Shown: positions 39,261 through 47,039 of the stretch, in pieces | How positions within the stretch are numbered: the first letter of the stretch is position 1 | Layout: each line of letters starts with the position of its first letter | Notes under the pieces: model-generated | Database searches by the model: none | What the model was told of the DNA's origin: nothing | What the model saw: the letters and a program-made list of their open reading frames with translations, nothing else | Made by a program: the position numbers and the translations under genes | Source of the DNA: an uncultured Christensenellaceae bacterium | GTDB lineage: Bacteria > Bacillota > Clostridia > Christensenellales > Borkfalkiaceae | Reading direction: 5' to 3' | DNA length: 56,140 nt | Assembly: GCA_910588645.1 (NCBI GenBank) | Contig: CAJUOY010000013.1 | Coordinates: 1 to 56,140 of the forward strand

Positions 39261-41714
39261 TTGATAAAAAAATATGACGTAACGGGTATGACCTGTTCGG
39301 CCTGTTCATCAGGTATAGAACGCACGGTCGTGCGGCTTAAAGGCGTAATTTCTTGCGAAGTCAGCCTAATGGGTAAATCTATGAAATTGGAAGTCGATGA
39401 GACATCTTTTTCGGAAGAGCAGATAATAGATACAGTTAAATCTCTTGGATACGGGATTTATGTCGAAGGGCAGGGGCCGCAGGAAAAAAACAGGGAACAA
39501 AAAAGCAATTTATTTATCAGGTTTGTTATTTCTATGGCTTTACTGGTTCCATTGATGTATGTTTCTATGGGGCATATGTTCGGGGTTCCGATACCTTCTT
39601 TTCTTGATCCGCATAAGGGAAATTCGGCGTGGTTTGCCCTATATCAAGCCATACTGTCTGTGGCGATCATAGCAATTAATTACGAATTTTTTAAGAACGG
39701 AACGGTTGCGATTTTTAAGCGCGTACCTAATATGGATACTTTGGTAGCATTGGGTTCGGGCGTTTCGTTTATCTATTCCGTAGTTTTAACCGTATTTATT
39801 TTTATCGGCAAAGATGCTCAGGCTAATGCAATGAATTTGCATTTCGAGTCTGCGGCAATGATATTGTGTTTGGTTACGTTGGGTAAATGGCTGGAGGACA
39901 AATCAAAGAAGAGAACGGGCAGTGAAATCGAAAAACTATTGAAACTTGCTCCCGATACGGTAACTGTTGAAACGGACGGCGAGACTAAAACAGTTTCGAT
40001 AAGCGAAGTTAAAGTCGGTGATATACTGGTCGTAAAATTTGGGGAATATATTCCCGTAGACGGTAGAATAGTCAGCGGAAACGCTTTTGTGGACAAATGC
40101 GCGGTCACGGGTGAGAGTCTTCCTGTGGAAGTTTCAGAAGGAGATTGGGTGACTTCCGCCGCCATAGTCAAAGGCGGACTAATAAAAATTCGCGCCGAAA
40201 AGGTTGGCGGAGAAACGACGCTTTCCAAGATTATTAAAATGGTTAAAGAGGCCGGTGCAAGCAAGGCGCCAATACAAAAAATTGCGGATAAAATCGCCGG
40301 AATTTTTGTGCCTATAGTTGTTATGATTTCACTTTTGACGTTTATAATATGGTTGATTATCGACGGTGGATTTAATCCCGAGCATTGCATAACTTATGCA
40401 ATAAGCGTATTGGTAGTTTCCTGTCCGTGCGCTTTAGGGCTTGCCACACCGGTCGCAATTATGACGGCAACCGGTAAAGGTGCTTCACTGGGAATATTAT
40501 ATAAGGATGCAGAAAGTTTACAAAAGGTATGCGGTATAAACGCAGTATTGTTGGATAAAACTGCTACGCTTACTGAAGGTAAACCTAAGGTAACGGATTT
40601 TATCACTTTCTATTATGATAGAGATCGCGCTTTAAAAATTGCTTGCGGTATAGAGAAAAACTCTAATCATCCTCTTGCTAAATGCATTGTTGATTATGCG
40701 GGACAGGGCGTAAAAGTAAATAATTTCCACTACTATGTCGGTAAAGGCGCAACGGCGGAATGTGAAGGAATAACTTACTTTTTGGGTAATAGAAAACTAT
40801 TGGAAAACATAAAAATATCCAAAGAGGCGGAAAAAACTGCAGATGACTTGTCTGCTTGCGGTAAAACTGTAATGTTTTTATCGGACGGTAAACGCGTGTT
40901 GGCATTAATTGCCGTAGCCGATACAGTTAAGGAAGGCAGTAAAGAAGCGGTAACGCTGTTAAAAAGCAGAAATTGTCGTGTCGCAATGCTTACGGGAGAT
41001 GAAAGCAGAACAGCAAAAGCGGTTGCCGATAATGTAGGTGTTGAGGAGTTTTTGGCAGAAGTTCTGCCCGAAGATAAACTAAACGCTGTCCAAAACGTAC
41101 AAAAGGCGGGCGGTAGCGTTGCAATGGTTGGCGACGGTATAAACGATTCACCTGCGCTTAAACAGGCGGACGTGGGAATAGCAATGGGTAACGGTACCGA
41201 CGTTGCAATCGATTCTGCCGACGTCGTACTTGTAAGCGACGATTTGCGCACGCTTGATACAATGTTCGGATTGAGTAAAGCCACTGTAAGGAATATTAAA
41301 GAAAATTTATTTTGGGCGTTCTTCTACAATGTTATTATGATTCCCGTTGCTGCCGGTGTATTTGCCGGGCTCAATTTCTATTTTAATCCTATGATAGCGG
41401 CGGCGTGTATGAGTTTGAGTTCGCTTTTCGTAGTATTAAACGCTTTGAGATTGTTGTTATTTAAAAATAAAAAAATAAATAAAAAGGAAGATAATGAAAT
41501 GAAAACTATAGTGAATATTGAGGGTATGTGCTGTGATCACTGTGCGAAGCGCGTGGAGGATAAGCTTTCATCCGCAAAGAATGTTATTTCCGTTGACGTA
41601 AAATTAAAGAAAAAACTTGCCGTAATACGCAGTCGCGAGGAGATTTCCGAAGAGGAAATAAACGCCTTGATTACTGATGCAGGATATAAAATATTATCAA
41701 TAGAGAAGAAATGA
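39261..41714 (+). CDS. copA: Copper-exporting P1B ATPase CopA with C-terminal CopZ-like domain
   Basis: 817 aa, TTG start with SD AGAGGT. N-terminal HMA domain (MTCSACSSG, about 1-68), membrane helices, TGES actuator motif, CPC in VSCPCALGLATP for Cu+, phosphorylation motif DKTATLTEG (Asp432; normally DKTGT), NHPLAK in the nucleotide domain, GDGINDSPAL, and last helices. A Lys/Asn-rich linker then leads to a complete second HMA domain from Met747 (MCCDHC). Exports Cu+ from the cytoplasm. Next to an ArsR-type regulator. The C-terminal HMA is unusual, since CopZ is normally a separate gene. Confidence 0.9.
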   Translation: MIKKYDVTGMTCSACSSGIERTVVRLKGVISCEVSLMGKSMKLEVDETSFSEEQIIDTVKSLGYGIYVEGQGPQEKNREQKSNLFIRFVISMALLVPLMYVSMGHMFGVPIPSFLDPHKGNSAWFALYQAILSVAIIAINYEFFKNGTVAIFKRVPNMDTLVALGSGVSFIYSVVLTVFIFIGKDAQANAMNLHFESAAMILCLVTLGKWLEDKSKKRTGSEIEKLLKLAPDTVTVETDGETKTVSISEVKVGDILVVKFGEYIPVDGRIVSGNAFVDKCAVTGESLPVEVSEGDWVTSAAIVKGGLIKIRAEKVGGETTLSKIIKMVKEAGASKAPIQKIADKIAGIFVPIVVMISLLTFIIWLIIDGGFNPEHCITYAISVLVVSCPCALGLATPVAIMTATGKGASLGILYKDAESLQKVCGINAVLLDKTATLTEGKPKVTDFITFYYDRDRALKIACGIEKNSNHPLAKCIVDYAGQGVKVNNFHYYVGKGATAECEGITYFLGNRKLLENIKISKEAEKTADDLSACGKTVMFLSDGKRVLALIAVADTVKEGSKEAVTLLKSRNCRVAMLTGDESRTAKAVADNVGVEEFLAEVLPEDKLNAVQNVQKAGGSVAMVGDGINDSPALKQADVGIAMGNGTDVAIDSADVVLVSDDLRTLDTMFGLSKATVRNIKENLFWAFFYNVIMIPVAAGVFAGLNFYFNPMIAAACMSLSSLFVVLNALRLLLFKNKKINKKEDNEMKTIVNIEGMCCDHCAKRVEDKLSSAKNVISVDVKLKKKLAVIRSREEISEEEINALITDAGYKILSIEKK
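41469..41475 (+). other. A7 tract in the copA linker
   Basis: Seven A between the last membrane helix and the CopZ-like domain, in the frame AAA AAA A. A +1 shift gives TAA at once; a -1 shift gives TAA after two codons. Slippage would make CopA without its C-terminal HMA domain. Confidence 0.5.
41484..41714 (+). other. copZ: Possible internal initiation site for a free CopZ chaperone
   Basis: AAGGAAG (41484-41490) sits 8 nt before an in-frame ATG at 41499 (copA codon 747). Translation from it would give 71 aa, the size of free CopZ (about 69 aa), with the copper motif MCCDHC. It looks like a copZ gene joined in frame to copA. Whether it is translated separately is not shown by sequence. Confidence 0.5.
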
Positions 41715-41756
41715 CAAACTAAGTCAAAAAGTGACACGATATATATTTGTAACGCT

Positions 41757-41785
41757 TTGACATATAAGCATACGGGACTTATAAT
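41757..41785 (+). promoter_or_regulatory. Consensus promoter of the ArsR-family gene
   Basis: TTGACA (41757-41762), 17 bp, TATAAT (41780-41785). The regulator can be transcribed independently of copA. Confidence 0.75.
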
Positions 41786-41804
41786 TTTTATAGGAGGTTG
41801 CCGT

Positions 41805-42143
41805 ATGCAGGATACAATGCTTTTGGACAGACGCACTAAAGATTTGGTTTTGGAGTACGTGCCGGAGGGCGACGTGCTTGACAGTATAGTATGTTTTTTC
41901 TCGATTTTTGCCGATTCAACGAGGGTTAGAATGTTATCTGCTCTCGCTATTTCGGAGATGTGCGTGACGGATTTATCACGAGTGCTCGATATTAATCAGA
42001 CTACAGTTTCTCACCAGTTGAGGCTATTGAAAAATCTTGGAATTGTCAAGAGCGAAAGGTGTGGTAAAATAATATTTTATTCTCTTGTAAACGATACTGT
42101 AAACGACGTGATGCTTAAAGGCGTAGAGTTTTTGGGGTATTGA
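41805..42143 (+). CDS. ArsR/SmtB family metal-responsive regulator
   Basis: 112 aa from ATG 41805, chosen for SD AGGAGG; the frame upstream overlaps the promoter. Winged helix with DNA-reading helix NQTTVSHQLRLLKNLG. The helix before it has EMCVTDLS, like the ELCVCDL metal motif of ArsR/CadC but with only one Cys. The C-terminal helix lacks the His/Asp ligands of the SmtB alpha-5 zinc site. It probably represses copA and/or itself. Metal specificity is open. Confidence 0.85.
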   Translation: MQDTMLLDRRTKDLVLEYVPEGDVLDSIVCFFSIFADSTRVRMLSALAISEMCVTDLSRVLDINQTTVSHQLRLLKNLGIVKSERCGKIIFYSLVNDTVNDVMLKGVEFLGY

Positions 42144-42154
42144 TATTTAAGCGT

Positions 42155-42183
42155 AAAAATCTTGCCGTATGGCAAGATTTTTT
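42155..42183 (+). terminator. Terminator after the ArsR-family gene
   Basis: AAAAATCTTGCC / GGCAAGATTTTTT, 12 bp, GTAT loop, T-run. Confidence 0.88.
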
Positions 42184-42185
42184 GT

Positions 42186-42225
42186 TTTACAGAAATAAGC
42201 GGATATGATATACTTAAAATGAATG
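42186..42225 (+). promoter_or_regulatory. Promoter giving a leaderless uvrC transcript
   Basis: TTTACA (42186-42191), 17 bp, TATACT (42209-42214), then 8 nt to the ATG at 42223. No SD. An out-of-frame ATG at 42219 opens a three-codon reading frame. Confidence 0.65.
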
Positions 42226-44034
42226 ATTAACGTAATAAATGAAAAATTAAAACTGTTGCCTGAAAATCCGGGCGTATATATTATGCTCGACGGTTACGGT
42301 AATATTATTTACGTCGGGAAAGCGCGCGTTCTAAAAAACAGAGTGCGGCAGTATTTTCATAATTCACCAAAACCCGAAAAAGTAATGAAGATGGTTGAAA
42401 ATATCAGCGACTTCAACTATATCATTACCGATTCTGAGATAGACGCGCTTGCGCTTGAAAATAATCTCATTAAAAAGTATAAACCAAAGTACAATATTCT
42501 TTTAAAGGACGATAAAACTTATCCTTATATTAAAGTGGATATGCGGGAAAAGTTCCCTAACTTCTATATTACGAGAAAGATTGCAAAGGACGGTTGTAAA
42601 TATTTCGGTCCTTTTATGGGCGGGATAAATTGCAGAGACATTTTAGATATAATTCAACTTACATTTTCCGTAAGGTTATGCCATACAAGTACCACGGGAA
42701 AAAAGCGTGAGTGCTTGAATTATCATATTGGTAGATGTCTTGCTCCGTGCGCAGGCAGAACCGATGAAAAAGAATACGGAGAGAGGGTTAAAAAAGCTCT
42801 TTCCTTTCTTGACGGCAACTATAAAGATGCAGAAGAAATTTTAAAAGTTAAAATGCTTGCCGCCGCGGAAAATGAAAGCTTTGAACTTGCCATAGATTAT
42901 AAAAATAAACTTGAAATGCTTTCTAAACTGGAAGCAAAGAGAATAACGACGCTAAGTCGATATATAGATGCGGATATTATTGCATATGCAACAAATAATT
43001 TATATTCCGCTGTAAACATGCTTGTAACAAGAAAGGGCATTATGCAGGGCGGCAGTAGCTTTGCGCTTGACGAGGCGCATATGTCTGACGGAGAGGCGTT
43101 AACAAGTTTTATAACACAATATTACCTCAACCATGACGTGCCGAGTGAAATTATCGTTGAAGAATTTTGCGAAAAAGAGCTTATTCAGAGCTATTTCAAG
43201 GAAAAATTCAATAAGTCCGTAGATGTAACGATTGCAAAACAAGGTGTTAAGGCGCGTATGCTTAAAATGGCAAAAAAAAATGCCGAAGAGTATCTTGAAA
43301 AGTCAGTAGATAAAATAAAACATAAAGACGATATGACGGTGAACGCTTGCAAACGTTTACAGGAACTATTATCTTTAAAGCGTTATCCAAGACGTATGGA
43401 ATGCTACGATATTTCAAATATCAGCGGAGTTGATAAAGTTGGTTCAATGGTCGTATTTGTGGACGGTGAAGCGGATAGAAGCAGTTATCGCAGATTCAGA
43501 ATAAAGACCGTAGAAGGAGCAAACGACTTTGCGTCTTTGCAGGAAGTTCTTACGCGACGGCTTGATAAGCTTGGAACGAATGAAGAGGAAAAGTTTCCCA
43601 AACCAGATCTCATTATAATAGACGGCGGTAAGGGACAGTTATCCGCAGTTAAAGAAATTTTTGCCGAAAAGAAAGTATCGGATATTGAGCTCGTTTCGTT
43701 GGCTAAACGTGAAGAAGAAGTGTTCACTCTTTATTCGGATGAAAGCATAAAAATTCCGCACAGAGATTATTCTTTGAAGATGTTACAGAGAATACGTGAC
43801 GAAGCGCATAGGTTTGCCATAACCTACTTCAGAAATATCCATTCAAAACGCAATTTGCAGAGCGTCTTATCGAAAATAGACGGCGTAGGGAAAGTTCGCA
43901 GAATGGCACTATTGAATAGATTCGGTACGTTAAACGGAATTATGAATGCATCGGTAGAGGAGTTATCTTGCGTTGAGGGTATTTCTGCAGCTCTTGCGGA
44001 AAAAATTAAAAACTATTTGCAGGAAAACTTATGA
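42223..44034 (+). CDS. uvrC: Excinuclease ABC subunit C
   Basis: 603 aa. N-terminal GIY-YIG nuclease (GVYIML...IIYVGKARVLKNRV, about 15-45), UVR motif region near 200, C-terminal RNase H-like nuclease (YDISNISG, IIDGGKGQL) and helix-hairpin-helix domain (final 60 aa). Makes both incisions in nucleotide excision repair. First gene of a long run; ATGA overlap with the next gene. Confidence 0.95.
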   Translation: MINVINEKLKLLPENPGVYIMLDGYGNIIYVGKARVLKNRVRQYFHNSPKPEKVMKMVENISDFNYIITDSEIDALALENNLIKKYKPKYNILLKDDKTYPYIKVDMREKFPNFYITRKIAKDGCKYFGPFMGGINCRDILDIIQLTFSVRLCHTSTTGKKRECLNYHIGRCLAPCAGRTDEKEYGERVKKALSFLDGNYKDAEEILKVKMLAAAENESFELAIDYKNKLEMLSKLEAKRITTLSRYIDADIIAYATNNLYSAVNMLVTRKGIMQGGSSFALDEAHMSDGEALTSFITQYYLNHDVPSEIIVEEFCEKELIQSYFKEKFNKSVDVTIAKQGVKARMLKMAKKNAEEYLEKSVDKIKHKDDMTVNACKRLQELLSLKRYPRRMECYDISNISGVDKVGSMVVFVDGEADRSSYRRFRIKTVEGANDFASLQEVLTRRLDKLGTNEEEKFPKPDLIIIDGGKGQLSAVKEIFAEKKVSDIELVSLAKREEEVFTLYSDESIKIPHRDYSLKMLQRIRDEAHRFAITYFRNIHSKRNLQSVLSKIDGVGKVRRMALLNRFGTLNGIMNASVEELSCVEGISAALAEKIKNYLQENL

Positions 44035-44855
44035 AAACAATAAATTACCGTATGATCGTGTCCGATTTCGACGGTACTCTAACAAATGACGATCATATAA
44101 TACCTGACTTTGTCAAGTCTGCGATTAACGAATATGTGGCTTGCGGTGGAATTTTTGCCGTATGTACGGGGAGAATGTTGCGTTCTATTTTGCCTCGCGT
44201 GCGTGAGATCGGGCTTAAAGGATTGGTTGTTGCAAATCAAGGAAGCGTAATAGCCGATATAGAGAGCGGTGAGGAATTAAAGCGTAGCGGTATGCCTAGT
44301 GAAGATACCGCCTCAATATGCGCGGTAATCGAGAAACTCGGTTACAAATCAAACATTTACTGCGGCGACGAAATTTACTGCAACATTCCTAAAAATAATG
44401 TTTACTTGCAAACATACGAGCGAATAATAGGCGTGGAAACAACATTTATCGGCAATGATCTTTCGGCATATATTCTCGATAATAAACTATTTTGTCAAAA
44501 GGTATCTTGTATTGTGCCTACAACGGAAAGGAACGAGATTTATCAAAAGTTAAACAAAAAATTAAGCGATAAATTTGACGTTACCTGCAGTGCAAACGTA
44601 TTGATCGAAATATCCCCTAAAAATGAAACAAAGGGCGAAGCGTTAAAGTTTCTGTGTGAAAAATTTAAAGTGCCTATTGAAAGATGTATTGCATGCGGAG
44701 ATAATTTAAACGACATTTCTATGGTAAGTATTGCGGGATTAGGCATAGCTGTTGCCAATGCCGATAAATCATTGAAAGAGGTTGCGGATTTTGTTTCTGC
44801 AAGCAATAATGAAGGCGCAGTGGCTAAAATTATAGAAAAATTTGGATTTATATAG
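44031..44855 (+). CDS. Cof-type HAD superfamily phosphatase
   Basis: 274 aa. Motif I SDFDGTLT with the nucleophile Asp13, a large Cof-type cap domain, and C-terminal GDNLNDISMVSIAGLGIAVANA for Mg2+ and lysine sites. Cof/YidA-type enzymes hydrolyse sugar phosphates, flavin or PLP-related phosphates; substrate cannot be read from sequence. Overlaps uvrC by 4 nt. Confidence 0.88.
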   Translation: MKTINYRMIVSDFDGTLTNDDHIIPDFVKSAINEYVACGGIFAVCTGRMLRSILPRVREIGLKGLVVANQGSVIADIESGEELKRSGMPSEDTASICAVIEKLGYKSNIYCGDEIYCNIPKNNVYLQTYERIIGVETTFIGNDLSAYILDNKLFCQKVSCIVPTTERNEIYQKLNKKLSDKFDVTCSANVLIEISPKNETKGEALKFLCEKFKVPIERCIACGDNLNDISMVSIAGLGIAVANADKSLKEVADFVSASNNEGAVAKIIEKFGFI

Positions 44856-44859
44856 TACT

Positions 44860-47037
44860 ATGTGTGAGATATTAGCCCCTGCGGGCGATGAAAAAAGCGC
44901 TTTAGCGGCAATAAATGCGGGTGCAAACGCTGTTTATCTTGGCTTGAAGCAATTTTCTGCAAGAAGCTCTGCGGAAAATTTCGATATCGAAAGCTTTGAA
45001 AGATTAGTTAAATATGCGCATGCTTTTAACGTTAAAGTATACGTGGCGATGAATACGCTTGTTAAAACGGCTGAAATAGAAGATTTTATTTTTTCGGCTG
45101 TTTCGGCTTGGAATGCCGGCGCGGACGCGTTGATTATTTCAGATATCTTTATCGGTAAATACCTTAAAATAAATTATCCGGAAATTGTTTTGCATCTGTC
45201 TACTCAAGCAGGCGTATGTAATGTTTACGGAGCGAAAGCGGCTATGTCGGCAGGTTTTTCGAGAGTAATACTTTCAAGAGAAACGGCTTTTGAAGATATG
45301 AGGGAAATCGCCTCTGTTATTGAAACGGAGGTCTTTATACAGGGCGCGCTCTGCACCTGTTTTTCGGGACAGTGTTATCTTTCGTCTTTTGCGGGTGGAA
45401 ACAGCGGCAACAGAGGTAGGTGCAAGCAGCCTTGCAGAAAGAAGTATACAATCGACCGAAAGGGGTTTGAAGATCCTGCATACAGAATATCTCTTTCGGA
45501 TTTAAGCGTCGGTGAAGACATAAATAAACTTAAAGAAGCAGGGGTTTATTCTTTTAAGATTGAGGGAAGAATGCGTCGCCCCGAATATGTGTCGGCGGCA
45601 GTAAAATATTATAAAAATATTTTGAACGGTTGCATGTGTGATAAAGATTTAAGCGACCTTAAACGAACCTTTAATCGCGGAAATTTTACACGTGGATTGT
45701 TGTTTGGTCAGGACAAAAGTTTTTTATCTTCGGCAGTACAGGGGCATATCGGAGAATTTGTCGGCAGAATTGAAGTAAAGAATAGTAAATATTTGTGTGT
45801 GTCTCAAAATAAGTTCAATAGCGGTGACGGATTTAAAATTCTGCGCGACGGCAAGGAAGTTGGCGGAGCCGTTTATGTTAAAGACATTAAAAATGGATTT
45901 GAAATTGCTTCGTCTTCTCGATTAAAAAACGGCGACAAGGTCTTTATCACAACCGATAGTTTATTGAACTCCGAGTTGCTTAATAGAACTTTAAAAATAC
46001 CTGTTAATATTGAGCTATCCTTTAAATCAGGTAAAAAACCTAAAATTTGGGTTAACGGTAAGGTTTATGAAGGGGAAAATGAACTGAGCGCAGCAATAAA
46101 TAGTCCCATCTCGATTGAAGACATAAAAAAGTGTTTTAATAAGACGGACAAATATCCTTATTCAGTTACGTTCGGTAAAATATATCTTGATAAAGTATTT
46201 GTATCTTCCTCGGAATTGAATGCAATCCGTCGCAGTGTATTCGAAAATTATTTCAATTATATTTCTCAAAATACAAACAAGCGATTTTCAGTGAAGCGTT
46301 TTGAAAGTGCAATTGCCGCCGGCAAAAATTCAAAAATCGCCGTAATTTGCGAAACGCTCAACGGTTTGAATGCGGACGTAGGTATTTTAAAACCGAGCGA
46401 CTATTTGGTTGATTTTAATGATTTAATAAGTAATTTTTCGGGGGAGAAGTATTTATATTTGCCGCCTTTTATGACGGGTAAAGAAATCGGCCTTATAAAG
46501 AAAAAACTGGATATATTCGACGGTATTTACTGTGAAGGAATTTACGGGTTTGAACTTTCCTCTGAGACAAAAAAAGATCTTTTTGTCGGTACGGGAATGA
46601 ACATATCAAATTTGTTAGGCGTTTCTTTAAGCGTTGCAAAATATGTTGCTTTGTCCAAGGAACTGACTATTAATGAAGCAGGTTCACTTGCAACATGCAA
46701 TACGTTTTATTTTACCTGCGGCGCAATAAAGGTAATGGATCTCATTTATTGCCCGTTTGAAAAAAAGTGCGCAACTTGCGACAGACGAGCAAATTATAAG
46801 CTGAAAGATGAAAACGGCAGAGAGTTCACATTAAGAAGATATAATATTGATTCTTGTCGCTTTGAGCTTTATAATTGTGCCGACCTCGTAAGCGAACAGA
46901 ACTTTACGGGATTGCTTGCTGAGCTTACGCTTACCGAAAATCCTGATTTAACTAACGGAATGCTTCGTAACGGTGAAAACTTACGCAATTTTTTCAGAAA
47001 TCGTACCCAAGGACATTCGGTTAAGCCGATTTTATAA
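44860..47037 (+). CDS. U32 family protein (RlhA/TrhP-like RNA hydroxylation) with C-terminal extension
   Basis: 725 aa from ATG 44860; an in-frame TTG at 44842 lies inside the previous gene. Starts EILAPAGDEKSALAA, the U32 signature. Cysteine-rich CTCFSGQCYLSSFAGGNSGNRG...CKQPC and FKIEGRMRRPEYV follow. A long second half of several hundred residues resembles DUF3656, with further Cys near the end (CPFEKKCATCD). U32 members RlhA and TrhP hydroxylate rRNA or tRNA bases with prephenate and an iron-sulfur cluster, so an RNA-modification role is likelier than proteolysis. Confidence 0.85.
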   Translation: MCEILAPAGDEKSALAAINAGANAVYLGLKQFSARSSAENFDIESFERLVKYAHAFNVKVYVAMNTLVKTAEIEDFIFSAVSAWNAGADALIISDIFIGKYLKINYPEIVLHLSTQAGVCNVYGAKAAMSAGFSRVILSRETAFEDMREIASVIETEVFIQGALCTCFSGQCYLSSFAGGNSGNRGRCKQPCRKKYTIDRKGFEDPAYRISLSDLSVGEDINKLKEAGVYSFKIEGRMRRPEYVSAAVKYYKNILNGCMCDKDLSDLKRTFNRGNFTRGLLFGQDKSFLSSAVQGHIGEFVGRIEVKNSKYLCVSQNKFNSGDGFKILRDGKEVGGAVYVKDIKNGFEIASSSRLKNGDKVFITTDSLLNSELLNRTLKIPVNIELSFKSGKKPKIWVNGKVYEGENELSAAINSPISIEDIKKCFNKTDKYPYSVTFGKIYLDKVFVSSSELNAIRRSVFENYFNYISQNTNKRFSVKRFESAIAAGKNSKIAVICETLNGLNADVGILKPSDYLVDFNDLISNFSGEKYLYLPPFMTGKEIGLIKKKLDIFDGIYCEGIYGFELSSETKKDLFVGTGMNISNLLGVSLSVAKYVALSKELTINEAGSLATCNTFYFTCGAIKVMDLIYCPFEKKCATCDRRANYKLKDENGREFTLRRYNIDSCRFELYNCADLVSEQNFTGLLAELTLTENPDLTNGMLRNGENLRNFFRNRTQGHSVKPIL

Positions 47038-47039
47038 AT

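Noticed and set aside
39818..40390. 190-aa minus-strand ORF inside copA
   Set aside because: Ser/Thr/Ile-rich shadow translation of a conserved ATPase; no initiation signals.
41701..41757. Shared operator between the copA and ArsR-type promoters
   Set aside because: TGAC-N7-GTCA and AT-rich repeats occur upstream of the ArsR-type gene, but none matches the copA palindrome, and they are too short to claim.
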